Shown piece by piece: positions 27,509-36,624 of a stretch of DNA of 64,000 nt. The notes below the pieces were generated by a model that was given only the letters and a program-made list of their open reading frames with translations, was not told the origin of the DNA and made no database searches. The stretch is from Mesorhizobium carmichaelinearum. GTDB lineage: Bacteria; Pseudomonadota; Alphaproteobacteria; Rhizobiales; Rhizobiaceae. The stretch covers positions 1 through 64,000 of the forward strand of contig NZ_FZQR01000003.1 in NCBI RefSeq assembly GCF_900199455.1, read 5' to 3'. How positions within the stretch are numbered: position 1 is the stretch's first letter; each line of letters begins with the position of its first letter. The position numbers and the translations under genes are program-made.

Positions 27509-28679
27509 AAGCAAGTCCTTCCTGGCGCCAGCCGTCAGCGTCGGGCACGAGAACGCTGGCATGGATGCCTGTAATGCCTTGGGAATCCTGTGCGTAGTAG
27601 GCAACGTAGAGGCTGCCATCGGCGCGCAGCGCCAGCGATGGATAGCCCAGATCCCGGTTGGGAAGGCCTGAGCGGACCACGTAGGGACTGGCCGAATTCC
27701 AGCTGTTTCCCTTGTCCTGGGAGATGTAGAGCGCGATGCCGAAGGGCGCGCGCCGCCTGCCGGCGACACAGGCGATGCGGCCGTCGTCGAGTTCCACCAT
27801 ATCGGCCGGATAGTCTTCGATCCCGGTCGGCGACGGAGCGCTCCACGAGACACCGCCATCACCCGAACTGACGACATGCAGGATGCGCGAGACATTGTCG
27901 CGCAAGAGCATGACGATGCGGCCGTCACGCAGCAGGATGGGCGCCGGCTCCTCGAAGGCATGCCCTTCGCCCGCCGCGACAAGGCGCGGCTTGGACCAAC
28001 TTTGGCCGCCATCGCCCGACCGCAAGGTGAACACGGCGGCATAGTTCGGCACATCGCAGAGCGGCAGCATGATTTCGCCGTCGACCTCGATCCCGCCACG
28101 CATGCCGTAGCCACCGCTGAAAGGCGACGTGTCGATGCGCGTCGACGCGGTGAAGGTGTTTGCGCCGTCGACCGAACGATGAACCCATGTCTGCCCGCCG
28201 CCGCGCGCCCAGGGATAACGTTCGGCAAGCGCGGTTTTCTCCGGCGTCCAGTCCTGAAGTTCGGCCCCCATGGCCTCGGCGCTCAACAGTTCCTCCGGTC
28301 GTGTATAGGCGCCAGGCGCAAGATGGGCCTGCGCGTAGGCAAGCGTATGCCAGTCGAAGCGCCACTGGTTCAGCAGCACAACACCTGAGCGCAGCGGGGT
28401 GAGCCCGGCGCATTCCACGCCTTGCCAGCCGAAGCCGGGGACGACGGAAGGAGCCGACCAGCTTCTCCCCTCGTCCGCCGATCGCATCAGCATGTTGCAG
28501 TACAGTGGGTCCTGCGGCGGATGCAGGATCCCGGCACGGCGGCGCGACCGCGTGAACACCAGCAGCCAATTGTCGTTGGCCGCAACCGCCAGATGCGGAT
28601 GCGCGCTGTATGCGTGCGGATCGCAATGGATCGTCTGGTGATCCATTCGAGGTATCGAGGCTGCCGAGCCGGATGTCAT
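27495..28679 (-). CDS. Asp-box (sialidase/BNR) family protein, no signal peptide
   Basis: This 394-aa predicted beta-propeller has repeated Asp boxes: SADEGRSWSAP, SVDGANTFTAS (degenerate), SGDGGQSWSKP, SGDGGVSWSAP and SQDKGNSWNSA, spaced about 50-110 residues apart. Typical sialidases carry such boxes plus an Arg triad. Arginines are present, but the FRIP motif is not evident. There is no export signal, so a cytoplasmic role is expected. It follows a second Asp-box gene after only 9 bases and overlaps the ATPase gene. It could hydrolyse or isomerise an imported glycoside; activity is unproven. Confidence 0.8.
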   Translation of the reverse strand: MTSGSAASIPRMDHQTIHCDPHAYSAHPHLAVAANDNWLLVFTRSRRRAGILHPPQDPLYCNMLMRSADEGRSWSAPSVVPGFGWQGVECAGLTPLRSGVVLLNQWRFDWHTLAYAQAHLAPGAYTRPEELLSAEAMGAELQDWTPEKTALAERYPWARGGGQTWVHRSVDGANTFTASTRIDTSPFSGGYGMRGGIEVDGEIMLPLCDVPNYAAVFTLRSGDGGQSWSKPRLVAAGEGHAFEEPAPILLRDGRIVMLLRDNVSRILHVVSSGDGGVSWSAPSPTGIEDYPADMVELDDGRIACVAGRRRAPFGIALYISQDKGNSWNSASPYVVRSGLPNRDLGYPSLALRADGSLYVAYYAQDSQGITGIHASVLVPDADGWRQEGLAYGQG

Positions 28680-28688
28680 CGTTGGTGC

Positions 28689-29897
28689 TCAGATCCGGAA
28701 ACGCGTGCAACGGACATATTGCAGCGGCTTCGGGTCGTCGCTCCATTCGTGGTACGAGCATACGATCGCGCCGTCCTGCGTCTGGACGACGCTGGGGTAG
28801 CCGATGTGCTGGTAGACGCCCGGATGGTTCCAGTCGACGTCGCCGCCCTCGATCTTGCCGGAGGCCGGTGTCATGCGGCTCGATCCAGGCGTCTCCGTCA
28901 CGGTCTGGCCGGGGACGCCGCCTTCGCGGATGACGAACTCGTTCTTCACGTCCCAGGTGACGCCATCGTCAGAGATGATCGCGCGCACACCATAGGGTGG
29001 CCGGCGATAGCCGTAGACCATCAGATAGCGACCATCCTGAAGAGCGATGATCTCCGGCGGATAGCCCCAGATGTTGGTCCATTTCGGCGGCGTCCAGCTG
29101 AAGCCGTCATCCTCGGAGACGGTCATGACCATGTTCTTGGCATCGCTGGTCGGGTTGACATGCGTACGCATGAAGCAAACCAGCCTGCCATCCGCGAGCC
29201 GGACCAAGCCGGGCTCCTCATAGTCGATGATGCTGGCGGGGTCGAAGCCGAGCGTGGAGAAATACTCCCAATTGTCGCCGCCATCGTCCGAGCGCATCAG
29301 CGCCGAGCGCGTGCTTTCGCCTTCACCCTCTTCCTCATAGCCATGGATGCGGCCGTAAAGACCCATCAGCAGCGAGCCGTTCGGCAATTCCCAGCAGCCG
29401 AGGCGGCAGCCGCCATGCTTGAGCGGGCGGACATTGACGGGGATCGGCTGGGTCCAGGTTTCGCCGCCGTCCTTCGACTTGACGACGAAAGTGCCGAGCC
29501 AGGCCTGCGTCTTGTAGGCCCAGGTCCAGTCGCCCCATTCCTTGGTGTTGGGGTGCGAGCTCCACGAAGGCTGTTCGGGCTTGATGCCGCGCTTGAAGAA
29601 GCCGGTGATGGTCAGGTTGACGATGAGCGTGCCGTCCTGCGTTTCGCAGATGCCACAGTCCCAGTTGCCCTGCGTTTCAGACCAGGGCAGGACGACCTTG
29701 GGCGGGCTCCAGGTCTTGCCGCCATCCTTGGAACGGGTCATCAGCGTCTGGCCGCTGTCGTGATGAAAGGGGAAGCGCTCTTCGTTGAACACAGCCAATA
29801 TGTCGCCGTTCTTCAGAAGCCGCGTCGCGATCTGGTTGACGCAATGCTCCTGATCCTTGAAGATCGTGAAGTGCTCAACGTCTTTCATAACAGTCAT
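28689..29897 (-). CDS. Asp-box (sialidase/BNR) family protein, no signal peptide
   Basis: This 402-aa predicted propeller has five clear Asp boxes: SKDGGKTWSPP, SKDGGETWTQP, SDDGGDNWEYF, SEDDGFSWTPP and SDDGVTWDV. It also carries a NPTSDAKNMVMTVS segment and a C-terminal HPGVYQHIGYPSVVQ blade, familiar from exo-sialidase-annotated rhizobial proteins. No signal peptide. ATG at 29895-29897, or the third-codon ATG at 29888. It pairs with the next gene, which differs in sequence, so the two are old paralogues rather than a recent duplicate. The substrate is unknown. Confidence 0.82.
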   Translation of the reverse strand: MTVMKDVEHFTIFKDQEHCVNQIATRLLKNGDILAVFNEERFPFHHDSGQTLMTRSKDGGKTWSPPKVVLPWSETQGNWDCGICETQDGTLIVNLTITGFFKRGIKPEQPSWSSHPNTKEWGDWTWAYKTQAWLGTFVVKSKDGGETWTQPIPVNVRPLKHGGCRLGCWELPNGSLLMGLYGRIHGYEEEGEGESTRSALMRSDDGGDNWEYFSTLGFDPASIIDYEEPGLVRLADGRLVCFMRTHVNPTSDAKNMVMTVSEDDGFSWTPPKWTNIWGYPPEIIALQDGRYLMVYGYRRPPYGVRAIISDDGVTWDVKNEFVIREGGVPGQTVTETPGSSRMTPASGKIEGGDVDWNHPGVYQHIGYPSVVQTQDGAIVCSYHEWSDDPKPLQYVRCTRFRI

Positions 29898-29936
29898 TCC
29901 CTGGTTTCCTCTTTTGGGATGTCTTGATTTTCCGGC

Positions 29937-31406
29937 CTACAGCCGAATTCCGATGTTCTTGATACTGAGATAGTTGCGGATGCCGGGCAGTCCGCGCTCG
30001 CGCCCTACCCCGCTGTCCTTGATGCCGCCGGTCGGCGCCTGTACGCCGCCGATGAACCAGCCATTGATCCAAACCGAGCCGGCCTCGACGTCGCGGGCGA
30101 ATGTCAGGGCGCGCGAGATGTCGCGGCTGTAGACACCGGCGACGAGCCCGAAGCGGAGGCCGTTGGTCATGGCCAGCGCCTCGTCGGCGGTATCGAAGGA
30201 CAGCGCCACGCCGACGGGACCGAAGATTTCCTCATGGGCGAGCGGGCTTGCCGGATCGACACGATCGAAAATGGTCGGCTCGACGAAATAGCCGCGCTCA
30301 AGTCCTTTCGGACGGCCGCCACCGAGCCGCACTGTCGCCCCAGATGCGCGGCCGGCGTCGATGTAGGATCGTACCTTGGCATGCTGCTCCTTCGAGACCA
30401 GCGGTCCGAGATCGCAATTGTCGAGACCCCGGCCGACGGTCAGCCGGGCCGCGCCTTCCGTCAGACGGTCGAGGAATTCTTCGCGGATCGATCGATGCAG
30501 CAGGAACCGCGACGACGAGGAGCAAACCTGGCCGCTGTTGCCGAACGCACCGTCAAGCGCATCGAAGGCGGCCCTTTCCAGATCGGCATCCTCGAACACC
30601 ACCATCGGGTTCTTGCCGCCGAGTTCGAGCACGACGGGCTTCAAGCCGTGTGCCGCGCCGGCATAGATCTTGCGCCCTGTCTCGACCGATCCGGTGAAGG
30701 TGATGCCGCGCACCAGGGGGTGCGAAACAAGCGCCGCCCCGGCGTCTTCGCCAAAGCCCGCCACGACATTCACCACGCCATCGGGCAATCCCGCCTTCTG
30801 GCACAGTTCAGCGAAGGCCAGCGCCGTGAGCGGCGATTGCTCGGCAGGCTTGATCACGACCGTGCAGCCCGCGGCAAGTGCCGGCGCCACCGAGCGCGCG
30901 ACCATGCCCAGCGGATAGTTCCAGGGCACGATATGGCCGGTCACGCCGACCGGCTCCAGCATGGTGAAGTCGACGACGTCGCGACCCAGTGGGATCGTCG
31001 ACCCTTCCATCTTGTCGGCGGCGCCGGCGTTGTAGCGCAGCGTCGCGCACACGCCCCTGATATCGCCGAGCGCCTCCTTGACCGGCTTGCCGACATCGAG
31101 CGTTTCGAGCAATGCAAACCGCTCCGCGTCCGCTTCCAGCAAATCCGCCAGCTTGAAGAGCAGCCGTCCACGCTCGGCCGCGTTCAAGTTGCGCCAGTCG
31201 CCCTGCAGCGCGCGGTGCGCGGCTCTGACCGCAGTGTCGATATCGCCGGCATCGCCGCGCGCCACGATTGCCAACACCGCTTCCGTGCTGGGATCGATCG
31301 TTTCGAATGTTCGACCCTCAGTGGATTTTCGCCACTTGCCGTCGATGAAGTGCTGGCCGGGCAAAGGATCGATAAGATCGGTGCGGGAATAGGTTCGTAC
31401 CGTCAT
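29937..31406 (-). CDS. NAD(P)-dependent aldehyde dehydrogenase (second in operon)
   Basis: The 489-aa enzyme has HIVPWNYPLGMVARSVAPAL, the cofactor loop FTGSVETGRKI, general-base LELGGKNPMVVFEDAD and catalytic-Cys NSGQVCSSSSRF. The end IGGVQAPTGGIKDSGVGRE resembles betaine-aldehyde/succinate-semialdehyde-type dehydrogenases. It differs clearly from the enzyme at 21101, so the operon has two distinct aldehyde-oxidising steps or two substrates. Its ATG overlaps the end of the permease gene (ATGA). Confidence 0.92.
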   Translation of the reverse strand: MTVRTYSRTDLIDPLPGQHFIDGKWRKSTEGRTFETIDPSTEAVLAIVARGDAGDIDTAVRAAHRALQGDWRNLNAAERGRLLFKLADLLEADAERFALLETLDVGKPVKEALGDIRGVCATLRYNAGAADKMEGSTIPLGRDVVDFTMLEPVGVTGHIVPWNYPLGMVARSVAPALAAGCTVVIKPAEQSPLTALAFAELCQKAGLPDGVVNVVAGFGEDAGAALVSHPLVRGITFTGSVETGRKIYAGAAHGLKPVVLELGGKNPMVVFEDADLERAAFDALDGAFGNSGQVCSSSSRFLLHRSIREEFLDRLTEGAARLTVGRGLDNCDLGPLVSKEQHAKVRSYIDAGRASGATVRLGGGRPKGLERGYFVEPTIFDRVDPASPLAHEEIFGPVGVALSFDTADEALAMTNGLRFGLVAGVYSRDISRALTFARDVEAGSVWINGWFIGGVQAPTGGIKDSGVGRERGLPGIRNYLSIKNIGIRL

Positions 31407-32269
31407 TGTTTCACGCTGCCCTGGGAAAGGCCCTGAATGAAATAGCGCTGCAGGAAACAGAACAGCAGCAGGCTGGGGATACTCAGGATGGTCACCGCCG
31501 CCATGGCGACGCTATAGCCCTCGATCTGGGTCTGCGTTCCGACCACTGGCGTGAAGGCTGCTATGCCGACCGGAAGCGTCTTCATTGACTCGTCGAAGGT
31601 GACCAGCAGCGGCCACAGGAAGTTGTTCCAGTTCAGGGTGAAGATGATGACGGAAGCCGCGATTGCCGGCGCCCGGGCGAGCGGGAGCGCAATGCGGAAG
31701 AACAGGTTGAACGGTCCCGCACCGTCCATTTTCGCGGCCTCCTCCAGTTCCTTGGGGAACGACAGGAAAAACTGGCGGAAGATGTAGACGCTGAAGACAT
31801 TGCCGATCGATGGCAAGATGAGGGCCTGATAGCTGCTTGCCCAGCCGATTTTGACAAAGCCAAGCAGCAGCGGGATCACTGAAACCTCGGTGGGTATCAT
31901 CAGCGAAGCGAGAAAGACGTAGAACAGCGTATCCCGACCGGGAAACCGCATGCGCGCCAACGCGTAGCCGGCCATCGCACCGAACAGGACACAGAGGAAG
32001 GTCGATACCGTTGCCTGCACCACGCTGTTGAAGCCCCAGCGTATGACGGGGTAGTCGAAGACCTTGATGTAGTTGTTCAGGGTGATGCGGTGGGGAAGCC
32101 ATTCGATGTCCTTGGTCATGACATCGCCCGGAAACTTGAAGGAGGTCGACACCATCCAGACGAAGGGCAACGCCCAGAGAGCGGCGACGGCCATGCCGAG
32201 CGGCCAGATGAAGAGATCCGCTCTTTCGAGGCCGCGCGCCTCGAGCTTTTGGTCCAGCCAGGCGGTCAT
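31403..32269 (-). CDS. Carbohydrate ABC transporter permease (MalG/UgpE type)
   Basis: The 288-aa inner-membrane permease has about six helices and the EAA loop LEEAAKMDGAGPFNLFFRIA, which contacts the ATPase. It carries the family ending in GLSQGSVKQ (GLTxGAVKG-like). The N-terminal ~30 residues are cytoplasmic. It forms a heterodimer with the 32269 permease, whose stop it overlaps by an ATGA. Confidence 0.93.
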   Translation of the reverse strand: MTAWLDQKLEARGLERADLFIWPLGMAVAALWALPFVWMVSTSFKFPGDVMTKDIEWLPHRITLNNYIKVFDYPVIRWGFNSVVQATVSTFLCVLFGAMAGYALARMRFPGRDTLFYVFLASLMIPTEVSVIPLLLGFVKIGWASSYQALILPSIGNVFSVYIFRQFFLSFPKELEEAAKMDGAGPFNLFFRIALPLARAPAIAASVIIFTLNWNNFLWPLLVTFDESMKTLPVGIAAFTPVVGTQTQIEGYSVAMAAVTILSIPSLLLFCFLQRYFIQGLSQGSVKQ

Positions 32270-33174
32270 CAAGCACGCTCCCTGAGAAGAAAGCGCTGGA
32301 CCACGGTGATCGCCAGGATCAACGCGAACAGCAAGAGGGACACCGCGGCGGCGTAGCCAAACAGGTTTCTTACGATGGCGAGATTGTAGATGTAATGGAT
32401 CGGCGAGGACGAAGAGCTGGCCGGACCGCCATTGGTCATGACGTAGACCTGACTGAAGATGCGCAGCGTGGAGATCAGCTGCAGCGTCACCACCATGCTG
32501 ATGACGGGTCGCAGATGTGGCAGGATCACATGCTTGAAGCGCTGCCAGCGGTTGGCGCCATCCACCCGCGCCGCGTCGATGATCTCGCCTGGAATATCCT
32601 GCAAGGCGGCCAGGAACAGCACGAAGGCAAGGCCCAGATCCCACCAGACCGAGGCGATGCTGACGCCGATCAGCGACCAGCGCGTGGAGGTGAGCCAGGG
32701 GATGTCGTCGAAACCCAGAAATGACAGGTAGTAGTTGACGAGCCCATACTGGGTGTCGAGCATCCAGACCCATACAAGCCCGATCACCGTCGCGGACACG
32801 ACCGTAGGGGCGAAAAAGAGCGTGCGCGCCAGGCCCGATAGCGGATAGCGCTTGTTCACGAAAAGCGCGAACAGCAAGCCGAGCCCGGTCACGCAGGGAA
32901 CGATGACGAGGCCGTAGAGGAAGACGTTCCTGAAGGCGACCGCGACCCACTGGTCACTGAACGCCTTGGAGAAGTTCTCAAGCCCCACCCATTTCGGCGA
33001 ACCAACGATACTCCAGCGTGTGAAGGAGACGTAGACGCCGAACAACACGGGAAGGATATTGAACAGGAAAAAAGGAATCGCGAAGAAGGCGACAAGCAGG
33101 TATCCTGCCCGGTCCGTCTCGTAACGCTCAGCGCCAAGCGCGCCGCTCGCGTCCATGTTAGCAGCCATCGTCAT
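32269..33174 (-). CDS. Carbohydrate ABC transporter permease (MalF/UgpA type)
   Basis: The 301-aa membrane protein has helices beginning at LLVAFFAIPFFLFNILPVLF and an EAA loop in IPGEIIDAARVDGANRWQRF. This is the usual MalF-class subunit, without the extra periplasmic domain. Starts at 33174, 33168 and 33156 are all possible, and none has a strong ribosome binding site. It lies 92 bases after the binding-protein gene. Confidence 0.92.
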   Translation of the reverse strand: MTMAANMDASGALGAERYETDRAGYLLVAFFAIPFFLFNILPVLFGVYVSFTRWSIVGSPKWVGLENFSKAFSDQWVAVAFRNVFLYGLVIVPCVTGLGLLFALFVNKRYPLSGLARTLFFAPTVVSATVIGLVWVWMLDTQYGLVNYYLSFLGFDDIPWLTSTRWSLIGVSIASVWWDLGLAFVLFLAALQDIPGEIIDAARVDGANRWQRFKHVILPHLRPVISMVVTLQLISTLRIFSQVYVMTNGGPASSSSSPIHYIYNLAIVRNLFGYAAAVSLLLFALILAITVVQRFLLRERA

Positions 33175-33266
33175 CGCGATCTGTCCGTGGTCAAAATTGT
33201 CCGGCGGTCCGTCGCGGTGGAGGTCGCGACGGACTGACTTCCTATTGCCGGAGGAAGCCGGCAGGA

Positions 33267-34607
33267 TCACCCTTCGTCGAGATCAGCCTGCCACTGCGTC
33301 TGGATCTGCTGCATCGCCGCGTCGATCGTCGTCTGTCCCGACCATACTCCCTCGAGCGTCTTGGCAAGGAAATTTCCGCCCGAATAGATCGTGAAGTTTG
33401 GACCATTCACCACCGGGATCTCGCCGACGGTTGCGATGCTCATTCCGTCGACGAAAGCGCCGCGAATATCCCACGGATTGCCGGCGGTCTTGTAATCTGG
33501 CCGCTCGAGGATGGATTTACGCGGAGAAGCGCCACGACCAACCGTCGTCCACAGGAAGCTGTTGTCCGACAGCCATTTGACAGCCGCCATCGTTGCTTCG
33601 TGGCGCGTCGGGTCCGCCTGTTTGTAGAATTCCAGACCTCCCATCTCGAAATAAGTGACGTGCTTGGTGCCGATCTTGGGAAACAGCACTGTCTTGAACG
33701 GCAGCTTCTGCGCGACGTAGCCGTTGAGCGTCCAGGGACCTGTCCAGAATATCGAGCCCTGCCCCGTGCCGAACGCCTTGTAGCGGTCGGTGACGTCGCG
33801 GGTCGAAACCTTGTGCTTGTCGAAAAGGTCGAGCACCCATTGCATCGCCGCCTTGCCGGCCTCGGGGTTCACGCAAGCGGTTTTCAGATCGTCGCTGGCG
33901 CGCTGAAAACCCATCTGTTCGGCGACGATGCCCCAGGTGACGGTCGGCTGAACGCCGGAACCCGTCATCATGATGCCCGAGCGTGTGACCTTGTCGCCTT
34001 CGCGCTTGGTCATGGCCTTTGCCCATTCCAGCAGCGTGTCGCCATCCATCGGCGGCTTGCTGGCATCAAGGCCCGCTTCCTTGACATGATCAAGGTTGAT
34101 TTCAGGCTGAAGGCTCATCAGGTCCATGGGTATCATGAAGACCTTGTTGTCGTACTTCGGATAGCGCGAGGCCGCGATCGACGTCGCGCTGAAGTCGGCG
34201 AGGTCGAGACCAGAGCCAGTGATGAGATCATCAAGCGGTATGATGACCTCGTCGCGCGCCAGCTGGGCCGACTTGCCCGCCGTGCCCCAGCCAAAGTCTG
34301 GCGCTTTGCCGGTGGCCGCGGCGGCGAGCACCTTGGTTACATATTGCTCCTCAGGAACCACCTCCATGCGGATCTGGACGCCCTTGTCTTTGTGCGCGTC
34401 GTTGAAGGCGGCGATCATCTTGGCCCACACCTCGCCGTCCGAAGCCGATAGCCAGCTCCAATGGACAATCTCGATTGGGTTGGCGGCCGAGGCACGGCCG
34501 GTCCAGATGTGCGGAACGGCAAGACCTACCCCAGCTGCCGCAGCCGACCTCAAAAGTGTTCTGCGGTTCAGGGCAAAAGTCGATTTGTTCAATGAAGTCA
34601 AATCCAT
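33267..34607 (-). CDS. Extracellular sugar-type ABC substrate-binding protein, Tat-like signal
   Basis: The 446-aa protein begins with a twin-arginine-type signal (LNRRTLLRSAAAAGVGLAVP, then a cut near GRASA-ANP). It continues with a type II periplasmic binding fold of the UgpB/MalE class, including IVHWSWLSASDGEVW, NDAHKDKGV and WTGPWTLNGYVAQKLPF. A Tat signal predicts export in folded form. It is the first gene of the 14-gene operon and faces the regulator gene at 34806 across about 200 bases. Confidence 0.9.
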   Translation of the reverse strand: MDLTSLNKSTFALNRRTLLRSAAAAGVGLAVPHIWTGRASAANPIEIVHWSWLSASDGEVWAKMIAAFNDAHKDKGVQIRMEVVPEEQYVTKVLAAAATGKAPDFGWGTAGKSAQLARDEVIIPLDDLITGSGLDLADFSATSIAASRYPKYDNKVFMIPMDLMSLQPEINLDHVKEAGLDASKPPMDGDTLLEWAKAMTKREGDKVTRSGIMMTGSGVQPTVTWGIVAEQMGFQRASDDLKTACVNPEAGKAAMQWVLDLFDKHKVSTRDVTDRYKAFGTGQGSIFWTGPWTLNGYVAQKLPFKTVLFPKIGTKHVTYFEMGGLEFYKQADPTRHEATMAAVKWLSDNSFLWTTVGRGASPRKSILERPDYKTAGNPWDIRGAFVDGMSIATVGEIPVVNGPNFTIYSGGNFLAKTLEGVWSGQTTIDAAMQQIQTQWQADLDEG

Positions 34608-34805
34608 GACAATCTCCCACGCGGCATGCGCTACGCGCTTACCACGCTCTGTTAGAGCTTATTTTTCTATGTTCCCTCGTCGAGGCCGTCCCAGAACGTG
34701 CTCTCGGCGTGGTGACAGTGTTGGCCAAACGGCTGCCCAAGAGTTGATCCACAGCGTCACACAATATATCTGGAACGTCATCGGCAATTTTCTCGGACGC
34801 TTGTC
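34608..34805. promoter_or_regulatory. Divergent promoter region, catabolic operon / GlxA-type regulator
   Basis: These 198 bases separate two divergent starts and must hold the promoters for the minus-strand operon and the regulator. It is the natural place for the regulator's operator. No clear sigma-70 hexamers or long inverted repeat could be fixed by eye. Confidence 0.5.
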
Positions 34806-35879
34806 ATGGTCGCAGATACGAATCCCGTCATCGCAGCCGCCTCCAACCGCCGGCCGCGGTTCGCCTTCCTGCTGCAACCCGAATTTCCCATGAATGCCCT
34901 GATCATGGCGACCGAGACGCTGCGCATAGCCAATCAGAACAGCGGTCAGCATCTTTTCGAATGGATCATGATTTCGGATTCGGGCGACTCGGTACGCGCA
35001 AGCAACGGCATGTGGGTTGCCGCGAACCACGATCTGGCCAACTTTCCGCGCTGCGACTTTCTGGTTGTCCTGGAAGGCAATCTGCCGACGCAAAACATAT
35101 CGGCAAACGTGCGCGGAGCCCTGCGCAATGCGTACCGGCATGGATCGATGATCATAGGCGTCGACACGGGCGCCTTTGCCATTGCGGCAGCCGGCCTCAC
35201 GGGCGATCGCGAGGCGGTGGTGCACTGGGAGGCGGTGTCATCATACCTTGAGCATTTTCCGGCGGCCGAGACAAAGAACCAGATCTATTTCATCGATCGT
35301 CAACTTGCCTTCTGCGCAGGCGGAGTGGCAACGCTCGACATGATGCTTGATCTGATCGGAAGGCTGCGCGGGGCGAGCCTCGCCAAGGAAGTCGCCAATG
35401 CGCTCATTCATACGCCGCGCGACGGCATTCATCCGCAGCGAACGGACGATGATGCGATTGGTGAGACACAACCTTCCCTGTCCCACAGGATCGTGGCGTT
35501 GATGGAAGACAATCTCGATTTCCCGCTGTCGCCGAAGAGCCTCGCGCGCCACCTCGGTATTTCGGTGCGGACACTGGAACGCTGCTGTCTTCGCCAGTTC
35601 AACCAGACCCCGAACCAGCTCTATCTGCGCTCGCGCCTGCAGGCGGCACGCAACCTGCTTTTTTACGAAGAGCGTGAAATCAAGGATGTCGCCTATGCTT
35701 GCGGCTTTTCCTACCCCTCGGTTTTCACCCGGGCTTTTACCGCCCAGTTCGGTCAATCACCACGCACGTTCCGCCAGGCATTTCGCGAAACACAGATCAC
35801 AGTCCGCCCCGAGATCGTCAGGATGTCTCGAGGCCGCCCACCTGGCATGGAATCCACCGCCGACGAGGTGGGCGTCTAG
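34806..35879 (+). CDS. GlxA-type AraC family transcriptional regulator
   Basis: The 357-aa protein has an N-terminal DJ-1/PfpI-like domain (residues ~18-185, with FLLQPEFPMNALIMATETL and the GVDTGAFAIAAAGL nucleophile-elbow-like turn). It is followed by a C-terminal AraC double helix-turn-helix (residues ~225-325, with SPKSLARHLGISVRTLERC and DVAYACGFSYPSVFTRAF). The Cys usual at the elbow of DJ-1 enzymes is Thr-Gly here, so it is a ligand sensor rather than an enzyme. Relatives control betaine, carnitine or choline catabolism in rhizobia and pseudomonads. Its divergent position suggests it controls the 14-gene operon. Confidence 0.92.
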   Translation: MVADTNPVIAAASNRRPRFAFLLQPEFPMNALIMATETLRIANQNSGQHLFEWIMISDSGDSVRASNGMWVAANHDLANFPRCDFLVVLEGNLPTQNISANVRGALRNAYRHGSMIIGVDTGAFAIAAAGLTGDREAVVHWEAVSSYLEHFPAAETKNQIYFIDRQLAFCAGGVATLDMMLDLIGRLRGASLAKEVANALIHTPRDGIHPQRTDDDAIGETQPSLSHRIVALMEDNLDFPLSPKSLARHLGISVRTLERCCLRQFNQTPNQLYLRSRLQAARNLLFYEEREIKDVAYACGFSYPSVFTRAFTAQFGQSPRTFRQAFRETQITVRPEIVRMSRGRPPGMESTADEVGV

Positions 35880-35961
35880 AGAGGGAGCAGAACGGCTATA
35901 AAGACGAGAGGCTCGTCATCTTGCTATGGCGCGTGTGTGCTAGACTAAGTTATTGAAAAAC

Positions 35962-35989
35962 TGGCATGCCTGATGAGATTCGAACTCCC
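35962..35989 (-). other. tRNA-like 3' end with encoded CCA
   Basis: On the minus strand, GGGAG-TTCGAAT-CTCAT, a 7-base acceptor strand, discriminator G and CCA follow in exact tRNA spacing; the T-stem pairs only partly. No 5' half is present. It is consistent with the 3' scrap of a tRNA gene left at an integration site. Confidence 0.4.
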
Positions 35990-36078
35990 GCCCACCAGAT
36001 TCGTACTTAGATGGGCTCAAATCGCTCAGCCGCAGAAACGAAGCTTGAACTGGCAGTTCGCTGAGTGGGGGGAAAGGC

Positions 36079-36098
36079 GGTAGCGCTCTCCCGCTACC
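36079..36098. repeat. 7-bp hairpin GGTAGCG / CGCTACC
   Basis: Perfect arms (36079-36085 and 36092-36098) around a 6-base loop. The motif CCGCTACCA recurs at 36227-36235, so the two may derive from the same RNA gene end. Confidence 0.4.
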
Positions 36099-36209
36099 AC
36101 TACCAAACGATATGATATTGTTATCGATTTTTGGCGAACAAGGGTCAGAGCGCCGACTCCGACGGGCCTGATTCCTCTCAACTGGTTGATAATAAGGACG
36201 TTTCATCTC

Positions 36210-36235
36210 GGGGGTTCAAAACCCCACCGCTACCA
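36210..36235 (+). other. Degenerate tRNA/tmRNA-like 3' end
   Basis: GGGGG-TTCAAAA-CCCC followed by ACCGCTACCA looks like a T-arm, acceptor strand and CCA, but the T-stem to CCA spacing is one or two bases off. Probably a decayed RNA gene end. No complete gene was found upstream. Confidence 0.3.
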
Positions 36236-36624
36236 TATTGCATGCACCACAATTGCGGCTGCTCATGGGCCAGCCTTGAGGTTTCATAAGTTCCACTGTG
36301 TCGGTCGCATATCCGAAAATTTAGCGGCGGGAGCGTCATAGACCTGCTCGTCATTTAAGGGTTCCGCGCGAACCGCTTTTTGGCTGGCCACCTACCAGTC
36401 CACCGGTTCTTTCCCATTTCCCATGCTGGGCCAATCGAAGCACAAGGTCCAAAGGCCGGCTCGCGGATAGAGGGTCTCGTTCGCCATCAATTCGATGTAT
36501 GCTCCGCGTATAATGATTGTGTACCTAAGTTATACAATTTCTTGACTCGCACCGCGACCTGTGCGAATTCCTACCGGCGCCGCGGTCTGGGCCGTGGTCA
36601 CGCGAATTCAGGCAGGAGGTCTCG

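Larger units (their letters stand above)
35880..36624. other. 745-base gap with tRNA-like scars
   Basis: No convincing protein gene. The stretch holds two tRNA-3'-end-like segments and a hairpin (listed separately), and its A/T content rises locally, unlike both flanking operons. The right end contains the GntR gene's promoter and leader. The composition suggests an old integration site. Confidence 0.5.

Noticed and set aside
28422..29927. 501-codon plus-strand open frame over the Asp-box genes
   Set aside because: Antisense to two genes with clear Asp boxes. Histidine/arginine/aspartate-rich shadow composition.
35940..36206. 88-codon minus-strand frame ending in the tRNA-like segment
   Set aside because: Its C-terminal residues are a translation of the tRNA T-arm and acceptor sequence, a common false gene call.
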